Shown here one piece after another: positions 56,623 to 64,000 of a stretch of DNA of 64,000 nucleotides. Numbering within the stretch: the first letter of the stretch is position 1; every line of letters begins with the position of its first letter. The notes beneath the pieces are model-generated. The model made no database searches, had not been told where the DNA came from, and saw only the letters and a list, made by a program, of their open reading frames with translations. Position numbers and translations under genes: made by a program. This DNA comes from Filobacillus milosensis. GTDB lineage: Bacteria > Bacillota > Bacilli > Bacillales > Alkalibacillaceae. The DNA is taken from positions 27,292-91,291 of the forward strand of contig NZ_SOPW01000012.1 of NCBI RefSeq assembly GCF_004402015.1, given 5' to 3'.

Positions 56623-58014
56623 ATGTTATTAATTTTAAACATAATCATCATGTTGTTATTGCTTACTGTTTTATTTCAAATGCAAAAGAAACATATCACT
56701 TTTAGTAAGAGAGTTTTTACTGGATTAGGCTTAGGGGTGCTGTTAGGAATTTTTCTTCAAATTGCCTATGGTTCAGACAGTAATGTAGTATCAAGTACAA
56801 CCGATTGGTATTCATTAGTAGGGTCAGGCTATATTCGCCTGCTAATGATGATCGTCATTCCACTAGTTATGGTATCCATCATAAAAGCCATTACTAATTT
56901 AGAAAAAACTTCACAGTTAGGTAAAATGTCTGGATGGATTATCGGAATACTTATTGGTACTTCTATGATCGCCGCCGTTATTGGGGTGGGTACGTCAGTT
57001 GCCTTTGATTTAAATGCTGATCAAATTGAAGCTGGCCAATCTGAAGAAGATCGTGGGATGTATTTAGAAGATCGATTAGGCGATGTACAGAATATGTCAA
57101 CACCTGAGCGTATTCTAGCGTTTATTCCTACAAATCCATTTCAAGATATGACAGGTGATCGTGCAACATCTACGATTGCAGTTGTTATTTTTTCAGCATT
57201 TATCGGCATTGCCGTACTAGGACTAAGACGTAAAAGGCCGGAACAAGCCGAAATGTTCACTAAAATGATAGACGCAGTTTATGGTGTAGTTATGCGCATT
57301 GTAACACTTATCTTACGTTTAACACCGTATGGTATTTTAGGTCTGATGGCTAACACAGTAGCACGAACAGATGTAGGTGGAATCATAGAACTGTCTAAAT
57401 TTGTTGCGGCGTCTTATGTAGCACTACTCATTATGTTTGTAATCCATTTATTATTAATTAGCTTCTCGGGATTAAACCCTCTAACATATTTGAAAAAAGT
57501 ATTGCCAGTACTAGGATTTGCTTTTACATCACGATCAAGTGCGGGTACGATACCGCTTAATATTCAAACGCAGAAAAACAACCTGGGTGTACCTGATGGG
57601 GTAGCGGATATGTCGGCTTCATTCGGGGCAACTATTGGTCAAAATGGCTGTGCAGGTGTCTATCCTGCTATGTTAGCAGTCATGATTGCACCAACTGTTG
57701 GAATTAACCCATTGGAACCAAGCTTCTTACTCATGCTGGTATTAATCATTGGTATTAGTTCATTCGGTGTAGCTGGAGTTGGTGGTGGCGCAACATTCGC
57801 AGCACTTATCGTACTATCAGCAATGGATCTGCCAGTTTATTTAGCGGGACTATTAATCTCAATTGAACCACTAATTGATATGGGTCGTACAGCGCTAAAC
57901 GTAAACGGCGCCATGACTTCAGGTACCATTACTTCAAGGGTATTAGGTACTCATAACAAAGATCGATTCAACGATCCAAGTGCCAACCAAATTGATATGT
58001 CAGAGGTATCTTAA
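56623..58014 (+). CDS. tcyP: L-cystine:cation symporter TcyP
   Basis: A 463-residue membrane protein of the dicarboxylate/amino acid:cation symporter family, the same length as B. subtilis TcyP. Characteristic are MMIVIPLVMVSIIKAITNLEK, FAFTSRSSAGTIPLNIQTQ (the serine-rich re-entrant loop), ATIGQNGCAGVYPAMLAVMI and NVNGAMTSGTITSRVLG. It imports cystine as a sulfur source. ATG 56623 has AAAGGGG upstream. It has its own promoter and terminator. Other DAACS substrates are possible, but the similarity to TcyP is extensive. Confidence 0.9.
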   Translation: MLLILNIIIMLLLLTVLFQMQKKHITFSKRVFTGLGLGVLLGIFLQIAYGSDSNVVSSTTDWYSLVGSGYIRLLMMIVIPLVMVSIIKAITNLEKTSQLGKMSGWIIGILIGTSMIAAVIGVGTSVAFDLNADQIEAGQSEEDRGMYLEDRLGDVQNMSTPERILAFIPTNPFQDMTGDRATSTIAVVIFSAFIGIAVLGLRRKRPEQAEMFTKMIDAVYGVVMRIVTLILRLTPYGILGLMANTVARTDVGGIIELSKFVAASYVALLIMFVIHLLLISFSGLNPLTYLKKVLPVLGFAFTSRSSAGTIPLNIQTQKNNLGVPDGVADMSASFGATIGQNGCAGVYPAMLAVMIAPTVGINPLEPSFLLMLVLIIGISSFGVAGVGGGATFAALIVLSAMDLPVYLAGLLISIEPLIDMGRTALNVNGAMTSGTITSRVLGTHNKDRFNDPSANQIDMSEVS

Positions 58015-58019
58015 AGTAC

Positions 58020-58050
58020 AACAGCTCCTCATTAGAGGGGCTGTTTTTTT
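58020..58050 (+). terminator. Terminator of tcyP
   Basis: AACAGCTCCTC and GAGGGGCTGTT with a 4-nt loop, then seven T. Confidence 0.9.
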
Positions 58051-58094
58051 TAATAAGCTATGAAATTGCTGAAATTCAAATAAAAAATAAAGTA

Positions 58095-58168
58095 ACTGCA
58101 TTAATCAAACAAGTAACTCCATTAATCAAAAACTCAACTCTTTTAATCACGATACAAACTCCATTAAT
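58095..58168 (+). repeat. 21-nt-pitch repeat array, ACTCCATTAAT family (E1)
   Basis: Four 11-nt cores at 58095 (ACTGCATTAAT), 58116, 58137 (ACTCTTTTAAT) and 58158, each exactly 21 nt apart. A fifth position, 58179, is too decayed to count. It directly follows the tcyP terminator. The next 60 bases are non-repetitive. Confidence 0.85.
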
Positions 58169-58230
58169 TAGTGCGCTTATTTCAGGATTTCTATGCAAGA
58201 AGAGGGGGCCCACTATTATTTAATAAGTAA

Positions 58231-58367
58231 ATTCTATTAAAAAGTAAAGCTACTTCGTTATTAATGAATGTAACTCCATTAATCGTAAGTCCAACTCAAT
58301 TAATCGAAAGCTGCACTCTGTTAATCAGGTACATAACTCCATTAAACGGACCAGTCACTACATTAAT
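58231..58367 (+). repeat. 21-nt-pitch repeat array, ACTCCATTAAT family (E2)
   Basis: Seven 11-nt cores at 58231 (ATTCTATTAAA), 58252 (ACTTCGTTATT), 58273, 58294, 58315, 58336 and 58357, each exactly 21 nt apart, with unrelated spacers. It has the same core as E1 but a different phase: the first core is 73 nt after the last E1 core, not a multiple of 21. No gene lies in the remaining interval up to the aminopeptidase gene. Confidence 0.88.
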
Positions 58368-58512
58368 CCAAAAAATAGAGATACTTCTAATTTTAATTAG
58401 CTCGAATATTCTCATTAAATAATCAAAAAGTCTTAGGTTTACCAAGTAATAACTTTTTTTACTTACCAAAATATGAAATAATAGAAGAAAAGTGATCGAG
58501 GGAGTGTCAAAT

Positions 58513-59748
58513 ATGATTCCAACAAAAGAAGAATTAGAGAAGTATGCAAAATTGACAGTAGAAAAAGGTGTTAACATCCAAAAAGGACAAGCACTAGCAA
58601 TTAATGCACCCATTGAAGCAAGAGAGTTCGTACACTATGTAGTTGAGGCTGCATATGATGCAGGTGCTGAAGGTGTACGTGTTGATTGGTCCGATGAAGT
58701 ATTAACTCGCAAAAAATATGACCGTGAGCCACTACATATTCTGGAGAATGTACCTGAGTGGGTTGTTGAAAAGCAAGTAAGTCACGTAAAAGATGGTGGA
58801 GCAGTGTTATCCATCTATGCGCCAAACCCAGATTTATTAGAAGGTGTTGACCCTGAACGCGTGGCAAAAGCATCAAAAGCATCAGGTCAGGCTTTAAGTG
58901 AGTACAGAAGTTACATGATGAACGATCGCGTCCAATGGTCAATCGTATCTGTACCAACTGAAAAATGGGCAAACAAAATTTACGATGGAAAAGAAACTGA
59001 AGAAGCTGTCACAGCTCTTTGGGAACAAATTTTCTCAATCGTTCGTGTCGATCAGAATGATCCAATTGAAGCTTGGAACAAACATAATGCAACGTTATAT
59101 AAAATTCGCGATTATTTAAATGATAAAAAATATCATGCACTAGAGTATCAGTCAGAAGGTACGAAACTTACAGTTGAACTACCAGATGGCCACGTATGGT
59201 CTGGCGGTGGCGCTGTTGCTGAAAACGGTGCAGAATTCAACCCGAATATGCCTACTGAAGAGGTGTACACAGCACCACACCGTGAAGGAATTAATGGAAC
59301 GGTAACGAACACTAAACCATTAAACTATAATGGGAACTTAATAGACGGTTTTAAACTAACTTTTAAAAATGGTAAAGTGACTGACTATAAAGCTGACAAA
59401 GGCGAAGATACCTTAAAGCATTTATTAGATACGGATGAAGGTGCAGTTCGTATTGGTGAAGTGGCATTAGTGCCTCATTCCTCACCAATCTCTCAGTCAG
59501 ACTTAATTTTTTATAATACGCTATACGATGAAAATGCATCTTGTCACCTGGCATTAGGTGAAGCTTATCCGACGACGCTTAAAGGCGGAGATAAAATGTC
59601 TCAGGATGAGTTAAGAGAGAATGGATTAAATACAAGCTTAATTCATGAAGATTTCATGATTGGCTCAGCAGATTTAACGGTCTATGGTGTGACTAAAGAT
59701 GGTAAAAAAGAAGCAATCATCGAAAACGGTGATTGGGCTATTGTATAG
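58513..59748 (+). CDS. M29 family aminopeptidase (AmpS/PepS-like)
   Basis: A 411-residue cytosolic metallo-aminopeptidase that trims N-terminal residues from peptides. M29 features: GVNIQKGQALAINAPIEA near the N-terminus, WGGGGAVAENGAEFNPNMPTEE (core SGGGAVAENGAEFNPNMPTE), where the Glu residues ligate metal, and later ALVPHSSPIS, NASCHLALGEAY and IHEDFMIGS. Length matches the family (about 410). Start chosen at ATG 58513 after CGAGGGAG; the frame extends to 58492 without a ribosome site. Probably works on peptides imported by the Opp system and others (inference). Confidence 0.9.
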   Translation: MIPTKEELEKYAKLTVEKGVNIQKGQALAINAPIEAREFVHYVVEAAYDAGAEGVRVDWSDEVLTRKKYDREPLHILENVPEWVVEKQVSHVKDGGAVLSIYAPNPDLLEGVDPERVAKASKASGQALSEYRSYMMNDRVQWSIVSVPTEKWANKIYDGKETEEAVTALWEQIFSIVRVDQNDPIEAWNKHNATLYKIRDYLNDKKYHALEYQSEGTKLTVELPDGHVWSGGGAVAENGAEFNPNMPTEEVYTAPHREGINGTVTNTKPLNYNGNLIDGFKLTFKNGKVTDYKADKGEDTLKHLLDTDEGAVRIGEVALVPHSSPISQSDLIFYNTLYDENASCHLALGEAYPTTLKGGDKMSQDELRENGLNTSLIHEDFMIGSADLTVYGVTKDGKKEAIIENGDWAIV

Positions 59749-59771
59749 TAATTAAATAGAAAAAGATAAGT

Positions 59772-59801
59772 ACGGCGAGTCTCCCTGTGGAGGCTTGCTG
59801 T
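59772..59801 (+). other. Hairpin after the aminopeptidase gene
   Basis: ACGGCGAGTCTCC (59772-59784) pairs along all 13 positions, with three wobble pairs, with GGAGGCTTGCTGT (59789-59801) across a 4-nt loop. No T-run follows, so termination may be weak or factor-dependent. Confidence 0.5.
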
Positions 59802-59887
59802 AACTTAATAAAAAAAGAAGCGTCTCATTTTAAACGGCCAGAGTCCAATGGTGCCTTTTAAAAAGAGCTAGAAAAGAAGGTAGAATT

Positions 59888-61138
59888 ATGAGTTTAGTTG
59901 GGAAGATGATTAAGTGGCATAGAAATGATCAAGGCATGACCCAAGAACAATTAGCTGAGGGGATTTGCTCTGTCACTCAATTAAGTAAAATTGAAAATAA
60001 TCAAATACCAGCTAATGATGATCTGTTATTAGCTATCGCAAATCGCTTAAACATACCGAAAGAAAAAGTGTTAAATACAGTAGATCCTTCATACATGTCT
60101 CTGATCAATAAGTGGTTGAATGAAATACATGAGTATAACTTGCCAGGTGCTCAGGAAACTTTTGAGCAACTAAAGAAATGCTCACTGGAAGATGAACCTT
60201 ATGATGTGGAATTTCTATATTATTTGGCTTTATTTGGTTATCTTTTAATAACTAACCAACCCAAAAAAGCAGACAAAATTCATCGCCATATAAAAACGTA
60301 TGAGGATATTTTTGAAGATGTCGCTCCTTATAGTTTTCATAAGTTTTATGGTGAGTTCCTTAAGAATAAAGGGCTTTATATTGATGCATTGAGACATTTA
60401 AAAGAAGCTGAATGTATTCTTCAGGATATTGAAGACCCTGAACTTTTAATGCTATTGGCAATAGTAAATAGTCACTTAGAAAATGTATTAAGCTCGAATC
60501 GGTATGCGCGTCTAGCTTTGAAAAAGTTTCAAGAAAAATTATTCTATTCAAGAATAATAGAGTGCGAAATCATTTTAAGCGCTAATTATACGTTTATTCA
60601 TGAATTCTCGATGGCAAAAGAACAACTTAATCGTTTAGTTAAACTAATAGATGAAAAGTTAGATCCTCGTTCAGTCGTTAAAATTTACTTCCACATCGCT
60701 TTAATTCATTGTTTAAAACGAGAGCTTGATGAAGCAGAGAGATTGCTTAAATATTCTTTAAGCGTTGATACTGATGAGACAGAGTTGATTCATTCTCGCT
60801 ATTTAATTTCTCATATGTATTATTTAAAAGGCGACTTGAAACAAGCGAAGCAATATATTGAAGCAGGTCAAAAGTTTGCTGAGGAATACGCACTTGATTA
60901 CTACTTAATGAAATTTAAAGTTTTAAATTATTTAGTAGAAGATGAAAAAGAAGTTCTAATAGATTATTTAAACAAACGCGCGATTCCATTCCTGCGTGTG
61001 ACAGGACAAGCTTTTGATATGAAATATTATCAACAGTTGCTTGGTATTTTATATTATAAATTGAAAAAGTATAAAAAAGCAGCTGAGATTTTAATTGTCG
61101 CTGATTCCCGCCGAGAACAACTGATGGACTTCAAATAA
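59888..61138 (+). CDS. HTH-TPR transcriptional regulator (RRNPP-like)
   Basis: A 416-residue regulator with an N-terminal Xre-type helix-turn-helix (about 5-62: TQEQLAEGICSVTQLSKIENN) and a long helical region of tetratricopeptide repeats (about 95-400), the layout of PlcR/NprR/Rgg-like proteins that bind signalling peptides. No cognate peptide with a secretion signal was found next to it; the 42-residue gene downstream lacks one. A metabolic-signal regulator is also possible. ATG 59888 follows GAAGGTAG. It is likely monocistronic. Confidence 0.8.
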   Translation: MSLVGKMIKWHRNDQGMTQEQLAEGICSVTQLSKIENNQIPANDDLLLAIANRLNIPKEKVLNTVDPSYMSLINKWLNEIHEYNLPGAQETFEQLKKCSLEDEPYDVEFLYYLALFGYLLITNQPKKADKIHRHIKTYEDIFEDVAPYSFHKFYGEFLKNKGLYIDALRHLKEAECILQDIEDPELLMLLAIVNSHLENVLSSNRYARLALKKFQEKLFYSRIIECEIILSANYTFIHEFSMAKEQLNRLVKLIDEKLDPRSVVKIYFHIALIHCLKRELDEAERLLKYSLSVDTDETELIHSRYLISHMYYLKGDLKQAKQYIEAGQKFAEEYALDYYLMKFKVLNYLVEDEKEVLIDYLNKRAIPFLRVTGQAFDMKYYQQLLGILYYKLKKYKKAAEILIVADSRREQLMDFK

Positions 61139-61174
61139 TGCAAAAAAATGTATAATTCAAGATAAAATTTTTAA

Positions 61175-61219
61175 AATTTTCAAAAAATACTCCACAAATT
61201 ACCTTTTTTTGTGTATAAT
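61175..61219 (+). promoter_or_regulatory. CodY-like site and -10 box before the small gene
   Basis: AATTTTCAAAAAATA (61175-61189) matches the CodY consensus at 13 of 15 positions. TATAAT is at 61214-61219, preceded by a TG; the site would abut the -35 region. The surrounding DNA is very AT-rich, which weakens the match. Confidence 0.4.
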
Positions 61220-61330
61220 GAAGTTGGTTGTGGTTCTTCAAAGTTTACTTACATATGTCATATTTTGTTGACAACAAGAATATATTAGTGGTGGGTATCT
61301 ATTTTTGTAGGTGTGGGGAGGAACTAATTA

Positions 61331-61459
61331 ATGCATAAGTATGATAGGTTTGTCAACAAGTTTGAGACAAGACTAGGAAGAGACCTCTGTCCTAAAGAAA
61401 AGGACTTTGTATGTTGGGTGTGGGAGAAACATAAAGGTGAAATCAAAGTAAAAAAATAG
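61331..61459 (+). CDS. Small protein, 42 aa, unrecognised
   Basis: A short gene with an excellent ribosome site, GGGGAGGA, 8 nt before ATG 61331. The product starts MHKYDRFVNKFETRLGRD and continues with CPKEKDFVCWVWEKH before a basic tail. It is soluble, has two cysteines and two tryptophans, and carries no signal peptide. A weak terminator follows 16 nt after the stop. I do not recognise it. Because of its position behind an HTH-TPR regulator and a CodY-like site, a regulatory role is conceivable, but it does not look like a secreted pheromone precursor. Confidence 0.6.
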   Translation: MHKYDRFVNKFETRLGRDLCPKEKDFVCWVWEKHKGEIKVKK

Positions 61460-61474
61460 AGAAAGAATAATTTT

Positions 61475-61509
61475 AGCACTGCTTTTAACAGGCGGTGCTA
61501 TTTATTTTG
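61475..61509 (+). terminator. Weak terminator after the small gene
   Basis: AGCACTGC and GCGGTGCT form an 8-bp stem with one wobble and a 9-10-nt loop, followed by ATTTATTTTGTTT. Confidence 0.55.
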
Positions 61510-61659
61510 TTTAATGGGCAAAATAAATTTTAACTGCTCAAACCCCGTTATCGCAGTGGAGTTATGTGTTAATACTGCAATTCGTTAAAATTTACCCTTT
61601 ATTGATAGCGTTACCATATGCTATAGTTATAAAAATTAACAAAAATGAGGTGTTTCAGC

Positions 61660-63006
61660 ATGAATCAAAATCAAGACCAATGGAAAACCAGAATTGGATT
61701 TATGTTAGCTGCCATGGGTTCTGCTGTGGGGTTAGGTAACATTTGGCGTTTTCCATATGTGACAGGAGAGTTAGGTGGCGCTACATTTCTAATGGTTTAC
61801 CTAGCCTTTGTCTTCCTAATTGGTATTCCGTTACTACTTAATGAGTTTAGCATAGGTAAAGCAGGTCAAAAGGATGCGGTTGGTTCCTTTAAAAACTTAG
61901 CACCTAATACTAAGTGGCACTGGACAGGCTTTATGGGAGTTGTTGGTGGAATCTTAATTTTAAGTTTCTACAGTGTCGTTGCAGGTTGGTCTTTATTTTA
62001 TTTATATAAATATATTACAGGTGCTTACTGGACCGAACCAGATGCCGGTTTCGGCGCTGTGTTTGGAGAGTGGATTGCGAATCCACTTTATCCATTACTG
62101 TGGCAAGCTTTATTCCTAGGTTTAACCTTATTTATAGTTATCCGTGGAATTAAAGGTGGAATTGAAAAAGCGAATGTCATATTAATGCCTGGATTAGCAT
62201 TACTAATGATTTTTATGGCTGGTTATGTATTGACGTTAGACGGTGCAGTCGAAGGATTAAAATTTTTATTTCAGCCAGACTGGTCACAATTAAGTAATCC
62301 AAAACTTTATTTAACAGCTTTAGGTCAGGCTTTCTTCTCGTTGAGTATCGGTGTTTCTGGTATGTTAACGTATGCAAGTTATTTAAAATCAAAAGATCGA
62401 TTGCCTGCAGCTGCGATTGGCGTCGGTGTGATGGATACAATCTTTGCCGTGATTGCAGGTATTATGATTTTCCCGGCTGTGTTTAGTTTTGGTCTTGAAG
62501 TAGGTTCTGGTCCACCGCTAGTTTTCATTACGTTACCTACTATTTTTGCTAGTATGCCTATGGGTAATATTGTTGGTGTCGTGTTCTTCGTTTTACTAGC
62601 AATGGCTGCTTTGTCATCAGCTGTATCATTACTCGAATTACCAGTATCGTTCTTTAAGCGAACGGTTGGTATGTCGAGAAAAGCGGCGACATATCTATGT
62701 ACAATAATCATCTTTGTACTTGGTATTGCTTCATCATTAGGCTTCGGCATCTGGAGCGGTGTCACTTTTGGCGACCAAAATATCTTAGGCATGATTGATT
62801 ATGTAACTGCTAATTTCGTTATACCGTTTGGTGCGCTACTTATGGCATTTTTTGTAGGTTGGTATTTGGACAAGAGTCAAGCGCGAAAGAATAGTGAAAT
62901 CCAAAGTAGTGCCATGTTTAATATCTGGTACGTCATTATCAAATATATCGTACCTATTATTTTAATTTTGATTGTTGTTGCTAATTTATTTAATATGACT
63001 GTGTAA
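61660..63006 (+). CDS. Sodium-dependent amino-acid transporter (NSS/SNF family)
   Basis: A 448-residue LeuT-fold symporter with about eleven segments. The first-segment signature GSAVGLGNIWRFPYVTGELG holds the sodium and substrate site. Length and the short C-terminus resemble bacterial MhsT-type transporters for hydrophobic amino acids; the substrate is not certain. Start chosen at ATG 61660, 7 nt after GAGGTG; the upstream ATG 61645 overlaps the ribosome site. Sodium coupling fits a salt-adapted host. Confidence 0.9.
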   Translation: MNQNQDQWKTRIGFMLAAMGSAVGLGNIWRFPYVTGELGGATFLMVYLAFVFLIGIPLLLNEFSIGKAGQKDAVGSFKNLAPNTKWHWTGFMGVVGGILILSFYSVVAGWSLFYLYKYITGAYWTEPDAGFGAVFGEWIANPLYPLLWQALFLGLTLFIVIRGIKGGIEKANVILMPGLALLMIFMAGYVLTLDGAVEGLKFLFQPDWSQLSNPKLYLTALGQAFFSLSIGVSGMLTYASYLKSKDRLPAAAIGVGVMDTIFAVIAGIMIFPAVFSFGLEVGSGPPLVFITLPTIFASMPMGNIVGVVFFVLLAMAALSSAVSLLELPVSFFKRTVGMSRKAATYLCTIIIFVLGIASSLGFGIWSGVTFGDQNILGMIDYVTANFVIPFGALLMAFFVGWYLDKSQARKNSEIQSSAMFNIWYVIIKYIVPIILILIVVANLFNMTV

Positions 63007-63054
63007 ACCTTAGGTGCTATACTAGAGTTAGTTCGATAATATAGGAGGATCAAG

Positions 63055-63381
63055 ATGGGTGTTTCATATAATGCGATTATCCGTCAGATGAAGAATGAAT
63101 TAAAAAACTTAGATGATTCGACATCAGATCAACATGTTATGGCTAAAATGCATGTGATTAAATCACTAGCTGATGTGGTTATTAATTCATATGAAGAGGT
63201 TGGCTATGAAACGTCTGACCTGGAAAACTTAGAACCAAAAGTTGTGGAACCCACACAATCAACTCCATCGATGAGTGATGCAGAAGCTCGCATGATGGGA
63301 TTTAAACCTAAACAGAAGAATAATTCTGAACATCGATTGGATGAAGATGACGCAAATGGTGAATCCATCTTTGATTTTTAA
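63055..63381 (+). CDS. ywdI: YwdI family protein
   Basis: A 108-residue cytosolic protein with a helical N-terminal half (YNAIIRQMKNELKNLDD, then AKMHVIKSLADVVINSYEE) and a disordered, acidic C-terminus ending in SIFDF. It matches the Bacillus YwdI family (DUF5327) in length and layout; no function is known. ATG 63055 follows ATAGGAGGA. The next gene is a ywdK homologue 22 nt downstream, as in the B. subtilis ywd region, which supports the assignment. Confidence 0.75.
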   Translation: MGVSYNAIIRQMKNELKNLDDSTSDQHVMAKMHVIKSLADVVINSYEEVGYETSDLENLEPKVVEPTQSTPSMSDAEARMMGFKPKQKNNSEHRLDEDDANGESIFDF

Positions 63382-63403
63382 CTCGTATTAAAGGGGAATG
63401 AAT

Positions 63404-63775
63404 ATGAAAGCTTTATTATTAATTGGAGTTATTAACGGATTCCTCGCTGTAGCTCTAGGAGCCTTCGGTGCACATGGATTGGAAAGTAAATTAAGTGAAA
63501 AAATGCTTGCTACTTGGGAGAAAGCCGTTCAGTATCAAATGTTTCACACAACTGCAATCTTCATTACAGGTATTTTGATGCTGCGTTTTGACAGTTCAAT
63601 GCTCACATCGGCAGGTTGGACATTTTTAGTAGGAATCATTTTATTCTCAGGTAGTTTGTATATTTACTCAGTTACAAGTATTAAAACCTTCGCCATGATT
63701 ACACCAATTGGAGGGCTAGCCTTTTTAATCGGTTGGGTGCTTCTTGGAATAGGCATCATGAAGATGGTTGGATAG
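63404..63775 (+). CDS. ywdK: DUF423 membrane protein (YwdK-like)
   Basis: A 123-residue membrane protein with four hydrophobic segments. The N-terminus GFLAVALGAFGAHGLESKLS and the loop WEKAVQYQMFHTTAIF are diagnostic of DUF423. Its function is unknown. Start chosen at ATG 63404, 7 nt after AAGGGG; ATG 63398 is only 1 nt from the ribosome site. Co-transcribed with ywdI, ending in a terminator. Confidence 0.88.
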   Translation: MKALLLIGVINGFLAVALGAFGAHGLESKLSEKMLATWEKAVQYQMFHTTAIFITGILMLRFDSSMLTSAGWTFLVGIILFSGSLYIYSVTSIKTFAMITPIGGLAFLIGWVLLGIGIMKMVG

Positions 63776-63782
63776 TAATTTG

Positions 63783-63814
63783 AAGAGACAGTCTAAAAAG
63801 GCTGTCTCTTTTTT
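63783..63814 (+). terminator. Terminator of ywdI-ywdK
   Basis: AAGAGACAG (63783-63791) and CTGTCTCTT (63802-63810) with a 10-nt loop, then T. Confidence 0.9.
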
Positions 63815-63817
63815 GGT

Positions 63818-63889
63818 GGCGGATAGGACGTCATTACTGGCGGATAGAAGTGCTAATCTAGCGGATAGCAGTATGTTACTAGCGGATAG
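63818..63889 (+). repeat. 21-nt-pitch repeat array, GGCGGATAG family (F)
   Basis: Four 9-nt cores at 63818, 63839, 63860 and 63881, exactly 21 nt apart; two read GGCGGATAG and two AGCGGATAG. The 12-nt spacers are unrelated. It begins 4 nt after the ywdK terminator. A further copy at 63902 is not present. The last 100 bases of the window hold no gene; GACGTTgaaAACGTC near 63957-63971 is a perfect small palindrome that may belong to a repeat running off the end. Confidence 0.85.
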
Positions 63890-64000
63890 TGAACTTCTGT
63901 CAATAAAATGGACATTTTTCACCCTTAGTTTGGCGAACCTATTTTTCTTCCGCACGACGTTGAAAACGTCGCTTGGAGGCCCTGCCATGAAACAATCGTT

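Noticed and set aside
58296..58613. Minus-strand frame of 105 codons over array E2 and the peptidase start
   Set aside because: Half is antisense of the aminopeptidase gene, the rest repeats; no start signal.
61331..61459. Secreted signalling peptide precursor for the HTH-TPR regulator
   Set aside because: The 42-residue product has no signal peptide or hydrophobic stretch; kept only as an unknown small protein.
63725..63988. Minus-strand frame of 87 codons over the GGCGGATAG array and ywdK end
   Set aside because: Composed of antisense ywdK, a terminator and repeats; no ribosome site.

Overview
The window is chromosomal DNA of a low-GC Gram-positive bacterium, most likely a halotolerant member of the Bacillaceae. 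This is inferred from purine-rich Shine-Dalgarno sites, frequent TTG/GTG starts, Bacillus-type gene sets (hutPHUIG, lipM/lipA, ywdI/ywdK, a ykoY-type TerC gene behind a manganese riboswitch, a tcyP-type cystine carrier), sodium-coupled and betaine-type transporters, and very acidic linkers on exported lipoproteins. No rRNA, tRNA, phage, plasmid, transposase or CRISPR locus was seen.

Layout. 1-11 kb: the start of a kynureninase gene, a PAS-GGDEF-EAL c-di-GMP protein, a lipoprotein, a methionine gamma-lyase with a cre-like site, RarD, an IscA-like protein, an ArsR-type regulator with an MFS exporter, and TypA. 11-20.6 kb: a ferritin-like protein, a large secreted LTD/SNase/OB-fold nuclease, and the oppABCDF oligopeptide transporter with an internal terminator after oppA. 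20.7-26.1 kb: threonine catabolism (kbl-tdh), a TPR protein, a BCCT transporter and an acyl-CoA thioesterase. 26.1-32.5 kb: the histidine utilisation operon hutP-H-U-I-G with a HutP-type attenuator. 33.6-43.6 kb: an exopolysaccharide or wall-glycan cluster (glycosyltransferase, deacetylase, polymerase, BY-kinase pair, FemAB-like enzyme, flippase, CDP-alcohol transferase, LCP ligase), with a convergent sugar epimerase. 43.8-50 kb: lipoate synthesis (lipM-lipA), small genes, a glutamate-synthase-like FMN protein and a cation/proton antiporter. 50.6-54 kb: a TRAP transporter. 54-64 kb: riboswitch-ykoY, an ATPase, tcyP, an M29 aminopeptidase, an HTH-TPR regulator followed by an unrecognised 42-residue gene, an NSS symporter, and ywdI-ywdK.

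The most unusual feature lies between the genes. Seven short repeat arrays (in six intergenic regions) share one format: a conserved core of 7-11 nt followed by a non-conserved spacer. In six of the seven the repeat pitch is exactly 21 nt in every step. The cores belong to four unrelated families (ACTCCATTAAT, TTCTCATAG, GGCGAGT, GGCGGATAG). Most arrays lie just after a Rho-independent terminator, and two lie inside the hut operon. Twenty-one base pairs is two helical turns, so all cores of an array face the same side of the DNA. I do not recognise this as a named element. A second repeat class, GC-rich elements of about 100-145 bp with AGGCGG/CCGCCT ends, occurs at 22.9 kb and 51.3 kb (the latter inside the TRAP locus), with a decayed relative at 50.2 kb.

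All coordinates were counted by hand from the sequence. Functions are assigned from recalled family motifs, not from database searches.
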